DNA of 64,000 nucleotides. Source: Micropterus salmoides (Eukaryota > Chordata > Actinopteri > Centrarchiformes > Centrarchidae). Below, in pieces: positions 33,577-46,409 of this stretch. Under the pieces are notes generated by a model. It did no database searches. It saw only the letters and a program-made list of their open reading frames with translations, and was not told where the DNA came from. The number at the start of each line of letters is the position of its first letter. Position 1 is the first letter of the stretch. Made by a program: the position numbers and the translations under genes. The stretch spans positions 15,092,308 to 15,156,307 of the forward strand of contig NW_024040152.1 in assembly GCF_014851395.1 (NCBI RefSeq), read 5' to 3'.

Positions 33577-36500
33577 TCATCTCTCCCCTCTTCCTTCCCT
33601 CACCAGCTCTTCTGCTACCCCTCCTTCCTCTCTTATTTTTCTGGCCTCCCTCTCTGCCTCGTCTGCCTTCCTCTTCTCCTCTCTCTCTGTCTCCATGAGC
33701 CATGGCCCTCCCAGGTAGCTCAGGATCTCCTCGGGGCTTCCTCTGTGTTTGGGTTCAGGGTGGAGCAGCTCCTTGAAAAGAGTCATCACTAGTGGGCTGA
33801 GGCCCTCAAACTGTGGAGGTGGAGGGTTGTCCCTTTGGTTTTCCCTCATTATTGTGTAGCAGTCAGTTTCCTCCTCACTCCTCCACTCACCATCTCCAAT
33901 CTTCTGCTCATTTTCAGCCTCACGTTCAAACCACTCCTTGTATCTGCGGTAGCCACGATCATCACTGGTGCTCTCCTCCCAGGGGAAGCAGCCAGTTAAG
34001 AGACAGTAGACGAGTACACCAAGGGCCCAGCTGTCAATACAGGGCTCCACTGTTATCCAAATATCCTCCATCTCCTCTTCAGTCCCATCGCACTCCCTCC
34101 TCTCCATCTCCTTCTCCGCCTCCTTGACAGGTTCCACCTCAGGAGTGCAGAAGGGCGACTCGTACCAGACAGCACGGACAGTGGAGCCGATGGCCCGGGA
34201 GAGGCCAAAGTCACCCAGTTTGACCCAGCGGCAGGAACTGTCACACAGGAAGATGTTCTCAGGTTTGATGTCACGGTGCACGAAGCCCAGGGAGTGGAGA
34301 TGTGTAACGGCACCGCTCAGCTGTGACATCACCCTCTGGACACACTCTTCATCCACCCCGACCTGAAACAGAAACACAGTCTGGATAAGTAATCAGAAAA
34401 CATACTCCCCATATAACATTCTGTGCCTTAGTCTGGTGGGAACACTGCATCCTTGGCACGAAGACAAGCAAAGACTGCGTCACCACAATGGTTGGTGACG
34501 CTCTTGGAAACGTCTGTTTTCCTTTATGTACTCCCACTTCATTCAGTGAGAGCAGGGTGCCCTTATTCTTATCAGCACTCTACTATGTTTCTGGCAGTGG
34601 CACAGATACAGACTGGGGGCCTTCAAGCATGTCTCAAAAGGACATAGTCAGCAGTTACATTTTCCATGAAATCCCTACGAGAAAGCCACACTGCTGACAT
34701 AAAGTACTAGCTTCTGAATGGTTTCAGTGTTACGTTCGATTCAAATTCGTCTGTCAATTTATAACCTTATCTTCTTGTTTTGCTGACTGGATTATGGTCA
34801 CCCACAACATTTTTCCACTGAAGAAAATGTTCTTTATGCAATAACAGCACAATGGTTAAGGTTATGGAAAATTTGTGGTTTTGATTAAATCCTGACAAAC
34901 TTAACAAGTTCCATCTCCTGTTGACTTTTTCAGTATTAAAACCAACACCAAGATCTTCCCATAACTTTAACCCAGTGCCATGAGATCCTAACCACAACCA
35001 TTAAAATGTTCCATCATGCTTAGTTTCTACAAGAGGTTATTGTATTGCAGATACAAAACAAATGAAATACATTGCAGGTAAACATTTTGCAACTTGTAAG
35101 ATACATTAATTGGAAACGTTTCTGTGAGACAACCTTCATGCAATGCTTTTGTTCTGGCAAAACTAGGGGAAACATCCTCTATGCTTCAGTTTACAAGCAA
35201 GTTTGTCACATTGGACATGCCACGCAGGGTATTTTCCACACGCTTCATGCAGCAAATCAGCCAAACTGACCTCTGACACTATCACACTGTAGAGGTCTCC
35301 ATATAGACCAGCTTGCTGGGCAAAGACATAGTAGGACGGTGTGGAAAAGAAGATGCCAAGGGCCCGTGTCAGAGAAGGATGGGTGCAGTAAGAAAGGGAG
35401 AGATTGTATTCACGCAGGAAAGACAAGAGCGAGGTAGACTGACGAGGGAAGAACTTCAGAGCCATAGGGGTTCCTGAAGGGAATGAAGCAAGACAACATG
35501 TGTTGAATACTACAATATCTAATCAGTGTTAGTCAGATGTTAAAAGGATGTCATCTTTGATGGAATGTGAGAGTTGTCCATCATTGACACTGAACAAATA
35601 TAACTTCCCCTTTGGGGTGACTCTGTTACACAGCTACACCCCGGTTGCGGCAACTCTATCTCACAGAATGTCCCAAAGCACTTCATTACAGCAATAGAAG
35701 CTCAAAAGGTTAAGTGAACACTATCAAAAGACAGATCTGTCCTCACGTTACTGCAGCACTGGCCCCACCCGACATGTATAGTTTCTTCATTAGAAAGAAA
35801 CCTGAGCAATAAACCTGAGATATAAATGTGCTGCGGTGGAGATATACTATTTCACCCATTTCAAATTACGCAGTAGCAGTTTAAAAGCATAATCAGAAGT
35901 CTGAATAAAATATATTACCATTATGACATTTGAATGTGCATTAAAAACACTCTTGCAGACTGATTAAACAGAGATATAACAGTCTCAGGCTGTCGTGACT
36001 TTGCACTAACCTCTTTTTCTGTGTACAGCTAACATGACCTTGCCGTAGGATCCCTCTCCTAGGAGCTTTACCACCTGGAAGTGTTCGGATACCTTCAGAC
36101 TAGGCATTGACTGCGCTGACAGGAAACATCGCTCGTCAAGTTCCTGACCTGCTGCAGCCTGGGCACACACACACAGTGATAGATAACTACACCATATGAA
36201 GTCTGAATCTGAGGCCGAACATGCTAGTTTGATACCTGAACCTGCTACTTTAAAAAGGACCTTGTAACTTTAAATCAGATATAACAAATTAGTTGCAATA
36301 CTCATATGTTACTAATACTATCTTCCTGAGGGGGGGTGGGGTGGGGGGGTTGTTGTTTTCAGTCATTTATTTGCTTGCATACTCCTACTCAGAGTTTTTG
36401 AGAACCAGCATGCATGTGTCCGAAAAAGTGTATGACTATTCTGACAGATCTGACACTCCATCGTCCTCTAGATGGGAAAAACTTTAGACGTCAGCGCATG

Positions 36501-37991
36501 CGTCTTATCAGGGCAATCAGAGCATTCGGTGCTGTCATTCAGTTTCCACTGTCATTCATTGTTTCATGAAGTCACATCCACGATGACCTCCTTTGAAGAA
36601 GATCCCCCACCACATACGCTAGCAAATTAGGAAGGCTGTGAAAAGCTACCACACACAGCTTAACAAAAGATAAAGCGACGGTAGGGGGAAAACATATTTT
36701 TGCTTTTGACCTTCCACATGTTGCGTAACTGAGCTTAGTGGGCATCCCTGCTAACAAATAGAACATTTCAGGTGATTGTTGCGCTAAAATCACTTTTTCT
36801 CTGGTTTGGATTAAAATAATAAGCCTGATTATGATCGTTAAAATGTTCCAATAAATCTTGAATGGCGATAAGAGATCAAATAGTGCTATATGACAGATTT
36901 ATTTTTGTGTTATGCCTTGACAGCAGCTTAAAAAAATTTATGGATCTCAGTTATGAGTTGCTGCTTGGCAAGCAAATGCATCTAATGTGCATCCAAAAAT
37001 AAGACTGCAGGTTTCAGCGAGTCTGAGCTGCTTGGCACATATGTTACCAAGAAAGCTCTATTTTCAATTATGGGCTGCTTCATGATCAATGGTGTATAGA
37101 TTGGTGCTACCCTAGTGGTGCACCAATAGGATCCAGTTTGTATCTCCAAAATGTTAACTTTTCAGACATAAAGAGAATCACAGGCTGCTAAAAATGCTGC
37201 ATATTCCAAATGCAAAGAAAGCAAAATGGAAACCGCATTTCTACAGGAATCCTATGATAAATGGCAAGGTATTAATGTATATGCATGTTGATGTAACTGG
37301 TAACATGGTAATGTATTCATCTACATACGTCTGTGCCTTTTCACAGTTTTGAAGTCAAACCCTCAGTGTTAAATTCCTGAATTCAAACATCAGTTGGGTT
37401 CTGTTCGCAGAGTCGTTAACACATGTTTGGGTTATCACATTATTACATTCTTCGGCTGCTCCTCATTCCACTCACGCCAAAATGAAAGGAATATAATTTA
37501 TTACGTAAGAATTGCTGTGTTTTGTTCATTTCACAGTTTGACTTTATGATTTAGCAGCTCTGATACATTAATCATCACAGATGCACCCAAAACATTTGTT
37601 GCATCAGGAGCATCCTGAAATTTGCCACTGTAAATTGTGGTGATGAATTAACCAACCCCCTATTTGTAAATGGCACTTGGCATAAAGTGTCACATGATCT
37701 GAGATTTTAATAAGCGCTCCCCATGAGCTAATTTCATTAACAAATTTGATTGCTCAACATTACAAGCTGAGAATCCTCTCAATGGCATTGTCCATCAAAC
37801 CTTGGCAGCCCCACCCAAGTCAATTTTCAATAAAAAAACAGCAATGCATTTCTGCCATATGACATATAAAACCCCTCAATCATTTGCACATACAGGAAAT
37901 AACTGCATATATGCATGTTTTGTTTTTTGCAGCACAATATGATGATCTTGTGAATGTCTTCACAGGAATAAAGTGCAATACTTACTGTCAT
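33577..37991 (-). CDS. SH3-binding domain kinase (SBK) family Ser/Thr kinase
   Basis: Four minus-strand coding exons (37991-37986, 36158-36011, 35473-35271, 34362-33577) give 380 residues. The first supplies only ATGACA. Motifs in order: glycine loop GEGSYGKV (36-43), ATP lysine in MALK (K58), catalytic loop HRDIKPEN (148-155, D150), DFG (170-172), CTPEV in place of APE, and SWALGVLVYCLLTGCFPW, typical of the SBK/NKF1 family. An acidic insert of about 25 residues (EAEKEMERRECDGTEEEMED) sits between CTPEV and the F-helix, and a highly charged tail (REEKRKADEAEREARKIREE) follows the kinase fold. Neighbouring nat14 and epn1, which sit beside SBK2 and SBK3 in human, favour an sbk2/sbk3 orthologue over sbk1. 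The family's substrates are poorly known; SBK2/3 are heart-expressed in mammals. Confidence 0.87.
36330..36349. repeat. G-run tract in SBK intron
   Basis: Runs of about 7, 4 and 7 guanines separated by single T bases form a possible G-quadruplex on the + strand, so C-rich in the transcript. Confidence 0.6.
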
Positions 37992-38099
37992 TTTCTGTCC
38001 AGTTGGTTGATCTCTTTTCACTTTGTCCCGCCTCTTTTCAGCATCTAAATACTTAAACTCCTGACAGGCTGTGGACACTGCAACCAGCTACTGTTCTAT

Positions 38100-41000
38100 G
38101 CTGGAGCTCAACTATAAGCAGATAGTTTTGCCTTTGCTCCGTGGTTCCAAGCAGTAGCACAGCAGCTTTATAGTGGAGACTCATAGATGTTTACTGGAGA
38201 CCTGGATATTGACTGTGTGCTTCTTCCCAGGAGACACACACGCTGAACTCTCTCTCTCTCTTTTCCTACTCATGTGCCAGCTCTCTCTCTCTCACTGCCT
38301 CCCTTCTGTTATGCTGGCAAATACGCGTGAACCAGCTACAAGGCATGTTAAACCTCCCCCCTCCCCCCCAACTCTCTCTCCACCACTACACAGCAGTGTC
38401 AATATTCCACCGTTTCCAATCTGTCAGTCAGCCTGACCACATTAACCTGTCTCCTGCCTCCCCTCTCCTCAGCTGTCACTCACTTTCTTCCCAAATACAC
38501 CCCCCCCCCCCCCCTTCTCTTTCCATATGTCTCTTTCTCACCCTCCCCGTCAGTCTGAGTCAGTGAATTCCCCCCACAGTGTAGGATTCCTCATTTAATC
38601 AACAGGTATGTTGGAATGATCGGAATAGGCCAACAAGCTGTAACTATGATCCCTGAATCATACAAGGATTATAGGGTACAGTTAAGCATGCCACTTGTGG
38701 ACCCTTATATTCTCCAGTATCACTGTCCTTTCTTCCTGTGCTGCCCTTCATTCATGTCAAACTCTGCAGCAGGCAAAATAATACAGTTTGAAATATATCA
38801 AATCTCTTTTGTTTCCTCATCATGGCCTCTGGCCTCTTGAGGCTACAGTGAAGTACATCTAAAAGGTTTTCATCTGTTTTTTTTTATCATCACCAGACAA
38901 ACTTTCCTCCCCCTCATCTCACTCTTCCACTCTCTTGTCATAAAATCCCTCTCACTTTATCTTTTCCCAAGTGCATATTATTACCTACCACCACAGGCCG
39001 ACATACCTAACAGCTGAAACCTTGCCTTGCAAAACACCTTTACTCCGTACTTTGCTGTCTACATGCCAGCTCTGGTTCCTACTTAACCAGCTGCAAGTCA
39101 GGCCTCTTCTCCCATGGTCTCAACACCCTCCTCCTCTTTCTGTCCACTCAGATAGATTTCCCTTGGTACTACATACTACAGGATTATTATTGCCACTGAT
39201 GGCTGTTTGTTATGTAACACAAACACCGACTGCTATCACAACGGCCTGCTCCCTGATCAGATTACTACCACCGCTGTGTTCTGGCCAGCCATAGACCAAT
39301 ATATGAACTTCCTAGTTTGAGCTTGCACCACAGGGTCTTTTGTGCGCCTGTTGTGACAACCACCCCCGCTCTACCAAAATACATCACTTTCACTATGCTG
39401 ATGCCAGGAGAGAGTCAGTTCATTCACAAATACAGGATGTAAAAACATACACACATAAGCAAAGTGTGCATACCATGCAGTAATATGTAAAAAGTAACTT
39501 ATTACAGTTCATGAGTAACTTGCCCAACACTGCTCAGGACAGCTTTGCTAACCGTTATTGTTAATTGTTTACATGAGAAATGAGATGGTCTTCTCTTTCA
39601 AATCTTGCTATATATGTGTTAAATACACCTGTGCATGGTGTTTTCCATTTCCAAGTACGTGTTGTGAGAATGGTGCGATGAAAAAAATAACATATTTCAA
39701 AATAGGATTTCAAAACTCCAACAGTTTGGAAATTATAGAAAATGTCTCAGAGAGATCTAACTCTGGGAACTGGAATCAATAATTTTATTCTAGTGTTGTT
39801 CTTTTTCATGAATTTCATAATGAAATTACATCTTCGAGTCAAATAGTGTAGGATGCACTCTCAGAGTGTATTTAATGCACATTCTCAGTACAGATAATAT
39901 GTCGTGTCACAAAAGAGCACAATTCTGAATAAAAAGAAAACAGGCATCATGTGGTGGGTGTTTTAGTTTTATGATGAAGTAAAACTGCAGCACAGCGATC
40001 TATGAGCATCATCTTGACCCTTTGAGTGCTGAATTAGATTTGTCTTGAGAGGGTGTACTCAGTTAATTCATTTGGTCATCATATTTTTTTTATCTTGGAG
40101 CAAACTAATGAATGTCTCTTACATCCACAAACTAATGATCTAAATGACAACATAAACAGATATTGATTTATCTAGATTTAGAAGTTTGAATTGATCACTG
40201 CAAAAATTGATTTTGTGTTCTTGTGATGTCAAATGCCAACGATCCAATTTCTCAAGCTTGTTTGATGCTTTGAATTCCTTTCACAGTTTGCATTTGTCAG
40301 GTTGACTGGTACTTTCTTTATTTTCATGTTTATTAATCATGTTGTTCCCAACCACTCTCCCAGTGAACATAAAGGAAATGCTGTATAAGGTTTTTCTGTG
40401 ACACATCAGTGCCCAACACATGGCAAAATAGCTTTAATGTCTGATATAATCGCTTTCATTTCTTTGTTTATCTTTCTGAGATTAGTGTTTCCAAAGCAGT
40501 GCAACAGTTATAGTTTATTTGAGTCATGTTGGAGAGAATACAGAGATAAAAGGATGAAGAGGTACGAAATAAAGGGGAGCTTGAATGCATGTCAGCTGTT
40601 ACTGTGTTGTTCTGATCTATGAAGATTACCATGTATTATTTATGGATTCACTAACAGGCGACCCTGAGGGAAGTTGTTATGGTTTCAGTTGACGCTAGAG
40701 TTAGTTCAATGATGCCTCTTTCAGGACAGTGTGTGCTATTGCATTACTTAGGGGAAACCATAGACCGTGTCATGCATTACATTCCATGAATTAAAAAGTT
40801 TAATAAAGTGATTTTGGATTCTACAGTATATTGGTATTTAAGTCTCCGCAAGCTCAAACTTAAAAGTCAAAAACATGTTGCTCAGTTTTGTAGGTCTCAA
40901 TATTCTGACCTGTTAAAGATTATAGCTTCAAATCACTGAGGACAATCAATCAGCTGCCTGTCTCCCCACTCCTCAGTCAAATAAGGCTGGCTGGTTATGC

Positions 41001-41995
41001 TTTTGTTATTTTCTTTCACATGAAAACTATACATTATTGATTTAAATAAATACAACCTAATGTCAAATATCAGAGAGATCCAAATAATACATAAAATACT
41101 CATTACTCAGAAGCATATTATGCATATGTGACTGGTTAAGGGGGTTGGGGGTGGGCTGCAATTGTATCATATAACCAGACGTGCATTGGGTTACATTCAT
41201 ATTGCAACATACAGAAACACTTGACTTGTATGTAGACATTTTATTTTATGTTGTCAGTTAGTGGTGCTTTTTACATATACATAGCTATATATATTCATTT
41301 GTCTTTATATATATAGGCCTACACCAATTTTTTCACATAGTCATGCACATAATATTCCTGTATATTCTTTACCTTTATGGGTTCAGCTTTGTTGTCCTTC
41401 TGTTGTTCTTAGCTGTTATGTCTATTTCTGTGTAAGTAGACTGAGAACAATGAAAAAAAACTCATTAAGCGGATTCTGATTCCAATTCAGATATTGGTAA
41501 GGACTATTTTTAGTTGAGACTTAAGGCATAAATAATATCAGTTTTGCTTTTAAAAATTAAAACATAAGTTACAGAACCTGCCACAACAATGCCACTGTTT
41601 AAATCCCTCTTAATTGTCTTATCATCTGCAAAGTAGCACATTTCTGCTTATCATATGGGTGTAGGATACATGCCCAAGCAAAGTTGTCATTTTACCTCTG
41701 GCAGGCCTTTAGAACAAACATACAAAACTCAAAAACTTTTAAAAACTAAACTAACAACAGACAAGAGCATGGAAGAGGATATGATTCATGCCCCGTAGTC
41801 AGTGGGTGGTTTTTGAATAAATAAGGTAATAAGGCCAATCGAACAACAACTAATCGAAAGTCACGTCCCGATCCCTCCTTGGAAGGATTTTAACATCAAC
41901 AAAACGTGTTTTGGTATATCTTTTCATTTTGCGATTTTGATTTTAGATGTCAAAAAGTAAATTAATAATTCATGAGGCTTCTACTACCATCCCAG
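38100..41995. other. SBK-epn1 intergenic region
   Basis: The two genes diverge from here. 38170-38570 is pyrimidine-rich and includes a 15-base C run at 38500-38514. The rest is AT-rich with no exon recognised. Sequence around 42000-42050 is the likely epn1 promoter. Confidence 0.45.
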
Positions 41996-42029
41996 GAAAA
42001 CAAAGCTAACGTTACAGGGGGTGCGGTCT

Positions 42030-42096
42030 TTCCTGTAGTCGAGAACGGAAGCGGAAATTCGGCCATCTCCTCGTACATTCAAAGCTACAACAGGGT
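42030..42096 (+). promoter_or_regulatory. epn1: Probable non-coding first exon and promoter of epn1
   Basis: A locally GC-rich segment with GGAAGCGGAAATTC (ETS-like GGAA sites) ends in CTACAACAGGGTCAGT, a usable donor. The ATG-bearing exon lies 4.3 kb downstream behind a TTCAG acceptor, so an upstream untranslated exon is needed, and this is the best candidate. Confidence 0.45.
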
Positions 42097-44934
42097 CAGT
42101 ACACACTTGATTTAGATATTTATTGTTGTGTGTTGTCATTTTTTCTTGACATTTTGGCTTGTAATTTAAGCGCGTATATTCAACATTGTTCTGAAGTTGG
42201 ACGTGTTCTTGCTAAAGCTTGTACAGTCCAGCAGTCCTGTTCCGAACTAACTGGCAGGAGCTAGCTAGCTAACTACTACCTTGCTAGCTGGCTACTCTTT
42301 CCTAGCAGCAGCAGCAGCAAGTGATTTCTGTTATCACTCAAACTGGCAGGTAACCTTAACCTCCGTTTCTAGTCTGGCATGATTCAATGTTGTTACGAGG
42401 ACATCCCCTGTGATTTGATGTTAAGTGAGTCTGTCTGTCAATTCGTACCCAGCTACACCCTTCTGTAATACCCCTGTTGACACTTTACTCAGACTTTACC
42501 CAAACCCTGGTGGCAAAGTGCTAGCCAACTGTGTCGATTAGCTTCGGTGAGAATGGGAGAGTTGCTTGCTAAGTGTCTAATGCATGCAAACAACTACAGA
42601 TGACAGCTAACGTTGGTTGTCCAGTTGGCTTCGTAAACTTGTTTTACGATGCTTTTGTAAAATGTCAGGGGACCCGTTAACTCTGCGTCTAGAAACCTTA
42701 CTCTTCGCTGTGTCTAACACCCAGCGCAAGTTGCTGGTTAGCTAGCATAACGTCAATTGATTATTACGTTGCTAAGTTTACGTTAGCTGGCTAACTTGAT
42801 AGGTGTGACAGGGAAAGCTGCAGTTGTCTATAACGTTAGCGACTGTTAATGTGTGTGCAGGCTAACTGGGTGGGGTAACTTCTTCGTGGGTCTGTGCAAC
42901 GTGATAGGAGGAATAAGTTAGCTTAACGTTAAGTTTTAATACTAACGTTAACTCTTTTCACTTGTTTGTTATCCTTTGGCTGGAAGCAACCTTATCTTGC
43001 ACATATATCATAACCTATAGGTGAGGTGTAACTGATTTTGCTGATACTCAATCACTTGCCTCCAACAGGTCTTTAATATTCAGTCATTAGCTTGACCTAA
43101 CTGCCTGTGTGCTGATCTAAAAAGGCATCTCTGTAGACGATAAAGTTATTGTCTTTTTCTCAGGTGTTCTTAGAGCAGCAGGATGTAGACATGGTTAATG
43201 AAACCTTAAGTAGATTGTGGAGTTATTTAAGACAAAAGCCTGAGATACAAAGGGCATGTTATGTCCCTTATCAAAGATTAGTTAACGTGTCTGAACTTTG
43301 GTACAGAGCTTTAGGAGTCTCTGAACTGGCTTTTGCAATAGTTGCCTTATATTCAGTTATGCAACATTGTATTATATTGACCTGCTAATCTAAATACACA
43401 TGTCCAGTTATATGTATCTGTATTGCACATAACACTTCAAAAATATACAGAACAGTTGTGACTTTGGCAAAGTAGATTTAAAATCTGAACAAATATTCAT
43501 GTCCAAATGTATATAATTTTTTAATAAAATGTTTTACTCTTGTTATTGTTGAAAACAATCCACAGACATAGAGTAAGTAAGAGTTTATTTAAGACAGTAA
43601 GATACAGGTCTGAAGCACATTCTTATTTTCTATTACTTAAAAGTCTTCTAAAGTCTAAAAAGAATTTAAAATAAGCTCACAATTTCATGCCTATCAGAGT
43701 ACATGGTGTAGAGGTAAGTCTGTGTACTTCCTTGTCACTGTTGAGTCTGAGTGCAGTGTGCAGGAAGGACTGCTGGAGGCTGGGGGAATAGAGAGAGCAG
43801 CACTGGTTCTCAGTTGCCTACTAGTGCTCATTTGCCTTATTGGAGGGAATGATCATAGAGTGGGTGTGATGAATCTATCATCTTTAGCAAAGAGATTGCG
43901 CCTTCACTCCCTTCGTTCCCTGACAGATGGCAGTTGAGGGAGTGGCCAAGCACTGCGTTTTAAATGCTTATCTTAAATACCCTTTGCTGAACTTGCTCAG
44001 ACTTCTCTTTACCTTAAGCGCATCCAAGGTTAAGGTTGAGGTTAGCTCCTAAAAACATTTGTCGAGAGCTTTGTGCAGTGGGTCGAGAGAGCATCTATTT
44101 GGTGAAAAAATGCAGATTGTGACAGTGAAAAGAATCAAAGGATGCATCTGGTCAGCAACAATGTTTCAGCCTGCTGTGTAAGCAATCAAATACAAACAAT
44201 GCTCAGTAGGTGCTGAGGGATCCAATATTGTTCCACGAAATCATTCTCCGCATGCCGTTACACCACCAGCAGCAACCATGATGTTTATGTCAAATTCAGA
44301 CCTTGCTGCCATTGTGGCATAACAGAAACAATCATTTATTGCACCAGACACCTGGTCAGTTGTCCAGTTTTTGCTGATAACATGCTCACTCTATACCCGA
44401 CTTGTTAATTGCTGATAGGAGTAAAACTTTAGACCATCTGGCTAGCTTAAAAAATCTTGCTATACTCTTACAACCTCTTTGTCTCTCATTATTACCCACA
44501 CTATTTATAATAGTTTCTTCTTTAGTAATTAATTCTAGTTAAAGTTCAAGATGATAGTTTATCGTGTAGTCAATCTAGTGATAAATAATATCGTTAACTT
44601 TAATTAAGTAAAAGGATACATATTATAATGTAGCAGGCTGCAGAGTTCAAAATTCAGTTTCTGTTCAGAAATACAATATTTATTTAGTTCTACTCTTGCA
44701 TGGCTTTACCCTAAATGATTTTTAAAATGTGAAAGTAATTATTGACTGGCATGAATGAAAATGGCTCCTTCCAACTTAGCTAATGTGAATCCCACTGCTA
44801 CAATTTAGGTTCGTCAAAGGAGAATATTTTCTGAAGTAGGAGAAACAACACATTTTTTTTTTATTGGGTCTGTTCATATTACGTGCTTGTTCTTAAAAGA
44901 ATAAAAAAGGGCTTTTATTTTCTGTTCTTTGAGA

Positions 44935-45064
44935 ATTGAAAGCCTTTATTTTATGAATGAAAGACCTTTGACTTTGATAAGTAAGATAAAGCATATGTAA
45001 TATTTTGTATCTCTGACTGTCAGCAGCAAATCATGTGAGTTAGTTTCTGAATATCTGCTTTGTC
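44935..45064. repeat. Duplicated intron segment, copy 1
   Basis: About 130 bases here recur at 46162-46285 in the same direction with few differences; they share ATGAATGAAAGACCTTTGAC, ATCTCTGACTGTCAGCAGC and GAATATCTGCTTTGTC. The second copy ends about 90 bases before the ATG exon of epn1. Confidence 0.85.
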
Positions 45065-46161
45065 CTTAATTTGGAATTGGCATAGGACAGGGTTTTCCTG
45101 GCTCAAAATGAGTTGGTACCATCATGATCACGTGCACACACGTGCATGTGGACCCTGCCTGCAACTGGCTGAAGTATTCTAATATTTGTGTGATTGGAGA
45201 AAATTACAATTATCACGTTAAAACATATTTTATTTAAAATAGTAAATGAAGGTGCCCTGTTTAACTTTAAATTAACTACAACATCAAAGCTTTTTGTTTT
45301 AATTGACACCGTTAACAAACTGTAGTAGTCTCAATAATATTTGTTCTTACTGGAGCATGTCACGTGACATAATTAAGCTCTGTTTGAGAACGATAACATG
45401 ACCACAAATGGTGGCATGCTGAATATCTTGTAAAACTTTTTGATTTTGCTGGCAAAATATTATTTACATAAATGTAGATCCTCTGTTTTTGAAGCATTTA
45501 AAAATGAATTAAAAAAATAATTGTATCATATTAGTAGCCTATCATTTTTTTTTATAACTTATTATTTTACTTCCTAATTTTAAGTATTCACTTTTATCAG
45601 TATAAATGGCAGTCATGTCCTCGGATGTAGGTATTGTAATGAATGAATATCATGTTCTACAGATGTCTGTTTTTTTAGTATTTGAATAAGTGGTAAAAAA
45701 GTTGATTTAATAAACAACTTTATTTCTTTAGATTTCACCGGTGTACACGCTACTTTTATTGTTGCTTTACAGGACGGTGTTCAGTCACACATGTAGAGGC
45801 GCATAGAGCAGGGTTCACAAACACAGATTGGCATTTTTAAAACTATATTAAAACATTGCAAAGCACTGCTTCTACTTGTTTGTTTGTTGTGATTTAGCAG
45901 AAATCCCTCAGTGGGTATTGGTTCTTTTTTTAATGTTAATCTTCCTCTGTAGTTTTCATCTTCCTGCGCCTGTGGGTTTGGGACCCAATGTTGCCACGGG
46001 AAGAAACAGACAAACTGAGACATAGTACTCCGTGAATGAGTGGCTCACAAGCCAGACAAACGAAGAGATACCAAGAGGAGAGACCCTTATTCTGCATCAT
46101 TCTTGTGTAACAGGTGTGCATGAGCAGTCACATGAATTTAAGATTAATTTCTGGTATTGGT

Positions 46162-46285
46162 AATTGAAAGCTATATTTTATGAATGAAAGACCTTTGACT
46201 TTGAAAAGTAAGATAAAGGATATAAGTAATAATTTTTATCTCTGACTGTCAGCAGCGATGCAGTTGCCGAATATCTGCTTTGTCT
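46162..46285. repeat. Duplicated intron segment, copy 2
   Basis: Partner of 44935-45064, lying just upstream of the acceptor at 46376. Confidence 0.85.
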
Positions 46286-46409
46286 TATTTTTCATTGTCT
46301 TTGATTGAAATGACAATGTCCTTGGCCGCTGTCTGTTTTGTATTAACTGTATATTTCTTCTCCATCTGCTGTTCAGATTGCAACAAAACTCGACGGCCAG
46401 ACCGTTGCA

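Noticed and set aside
33813..34127. Plus-strand ORFs over the SBK exon
   Set aside because: Antisense shadows of a kinase exon with clear catalytic motifs on the minus strand.
43149..43388. 79-codon ORF (VFLEQQDVDMVNETLSRLWS and on) in epn1 intron 1
   Set aside because: No family is recognised and there is no exon partner in phase with epn1. It follows a TTTTCTCAG acceptor-like site, so an alternative exon is possible but unsupported.
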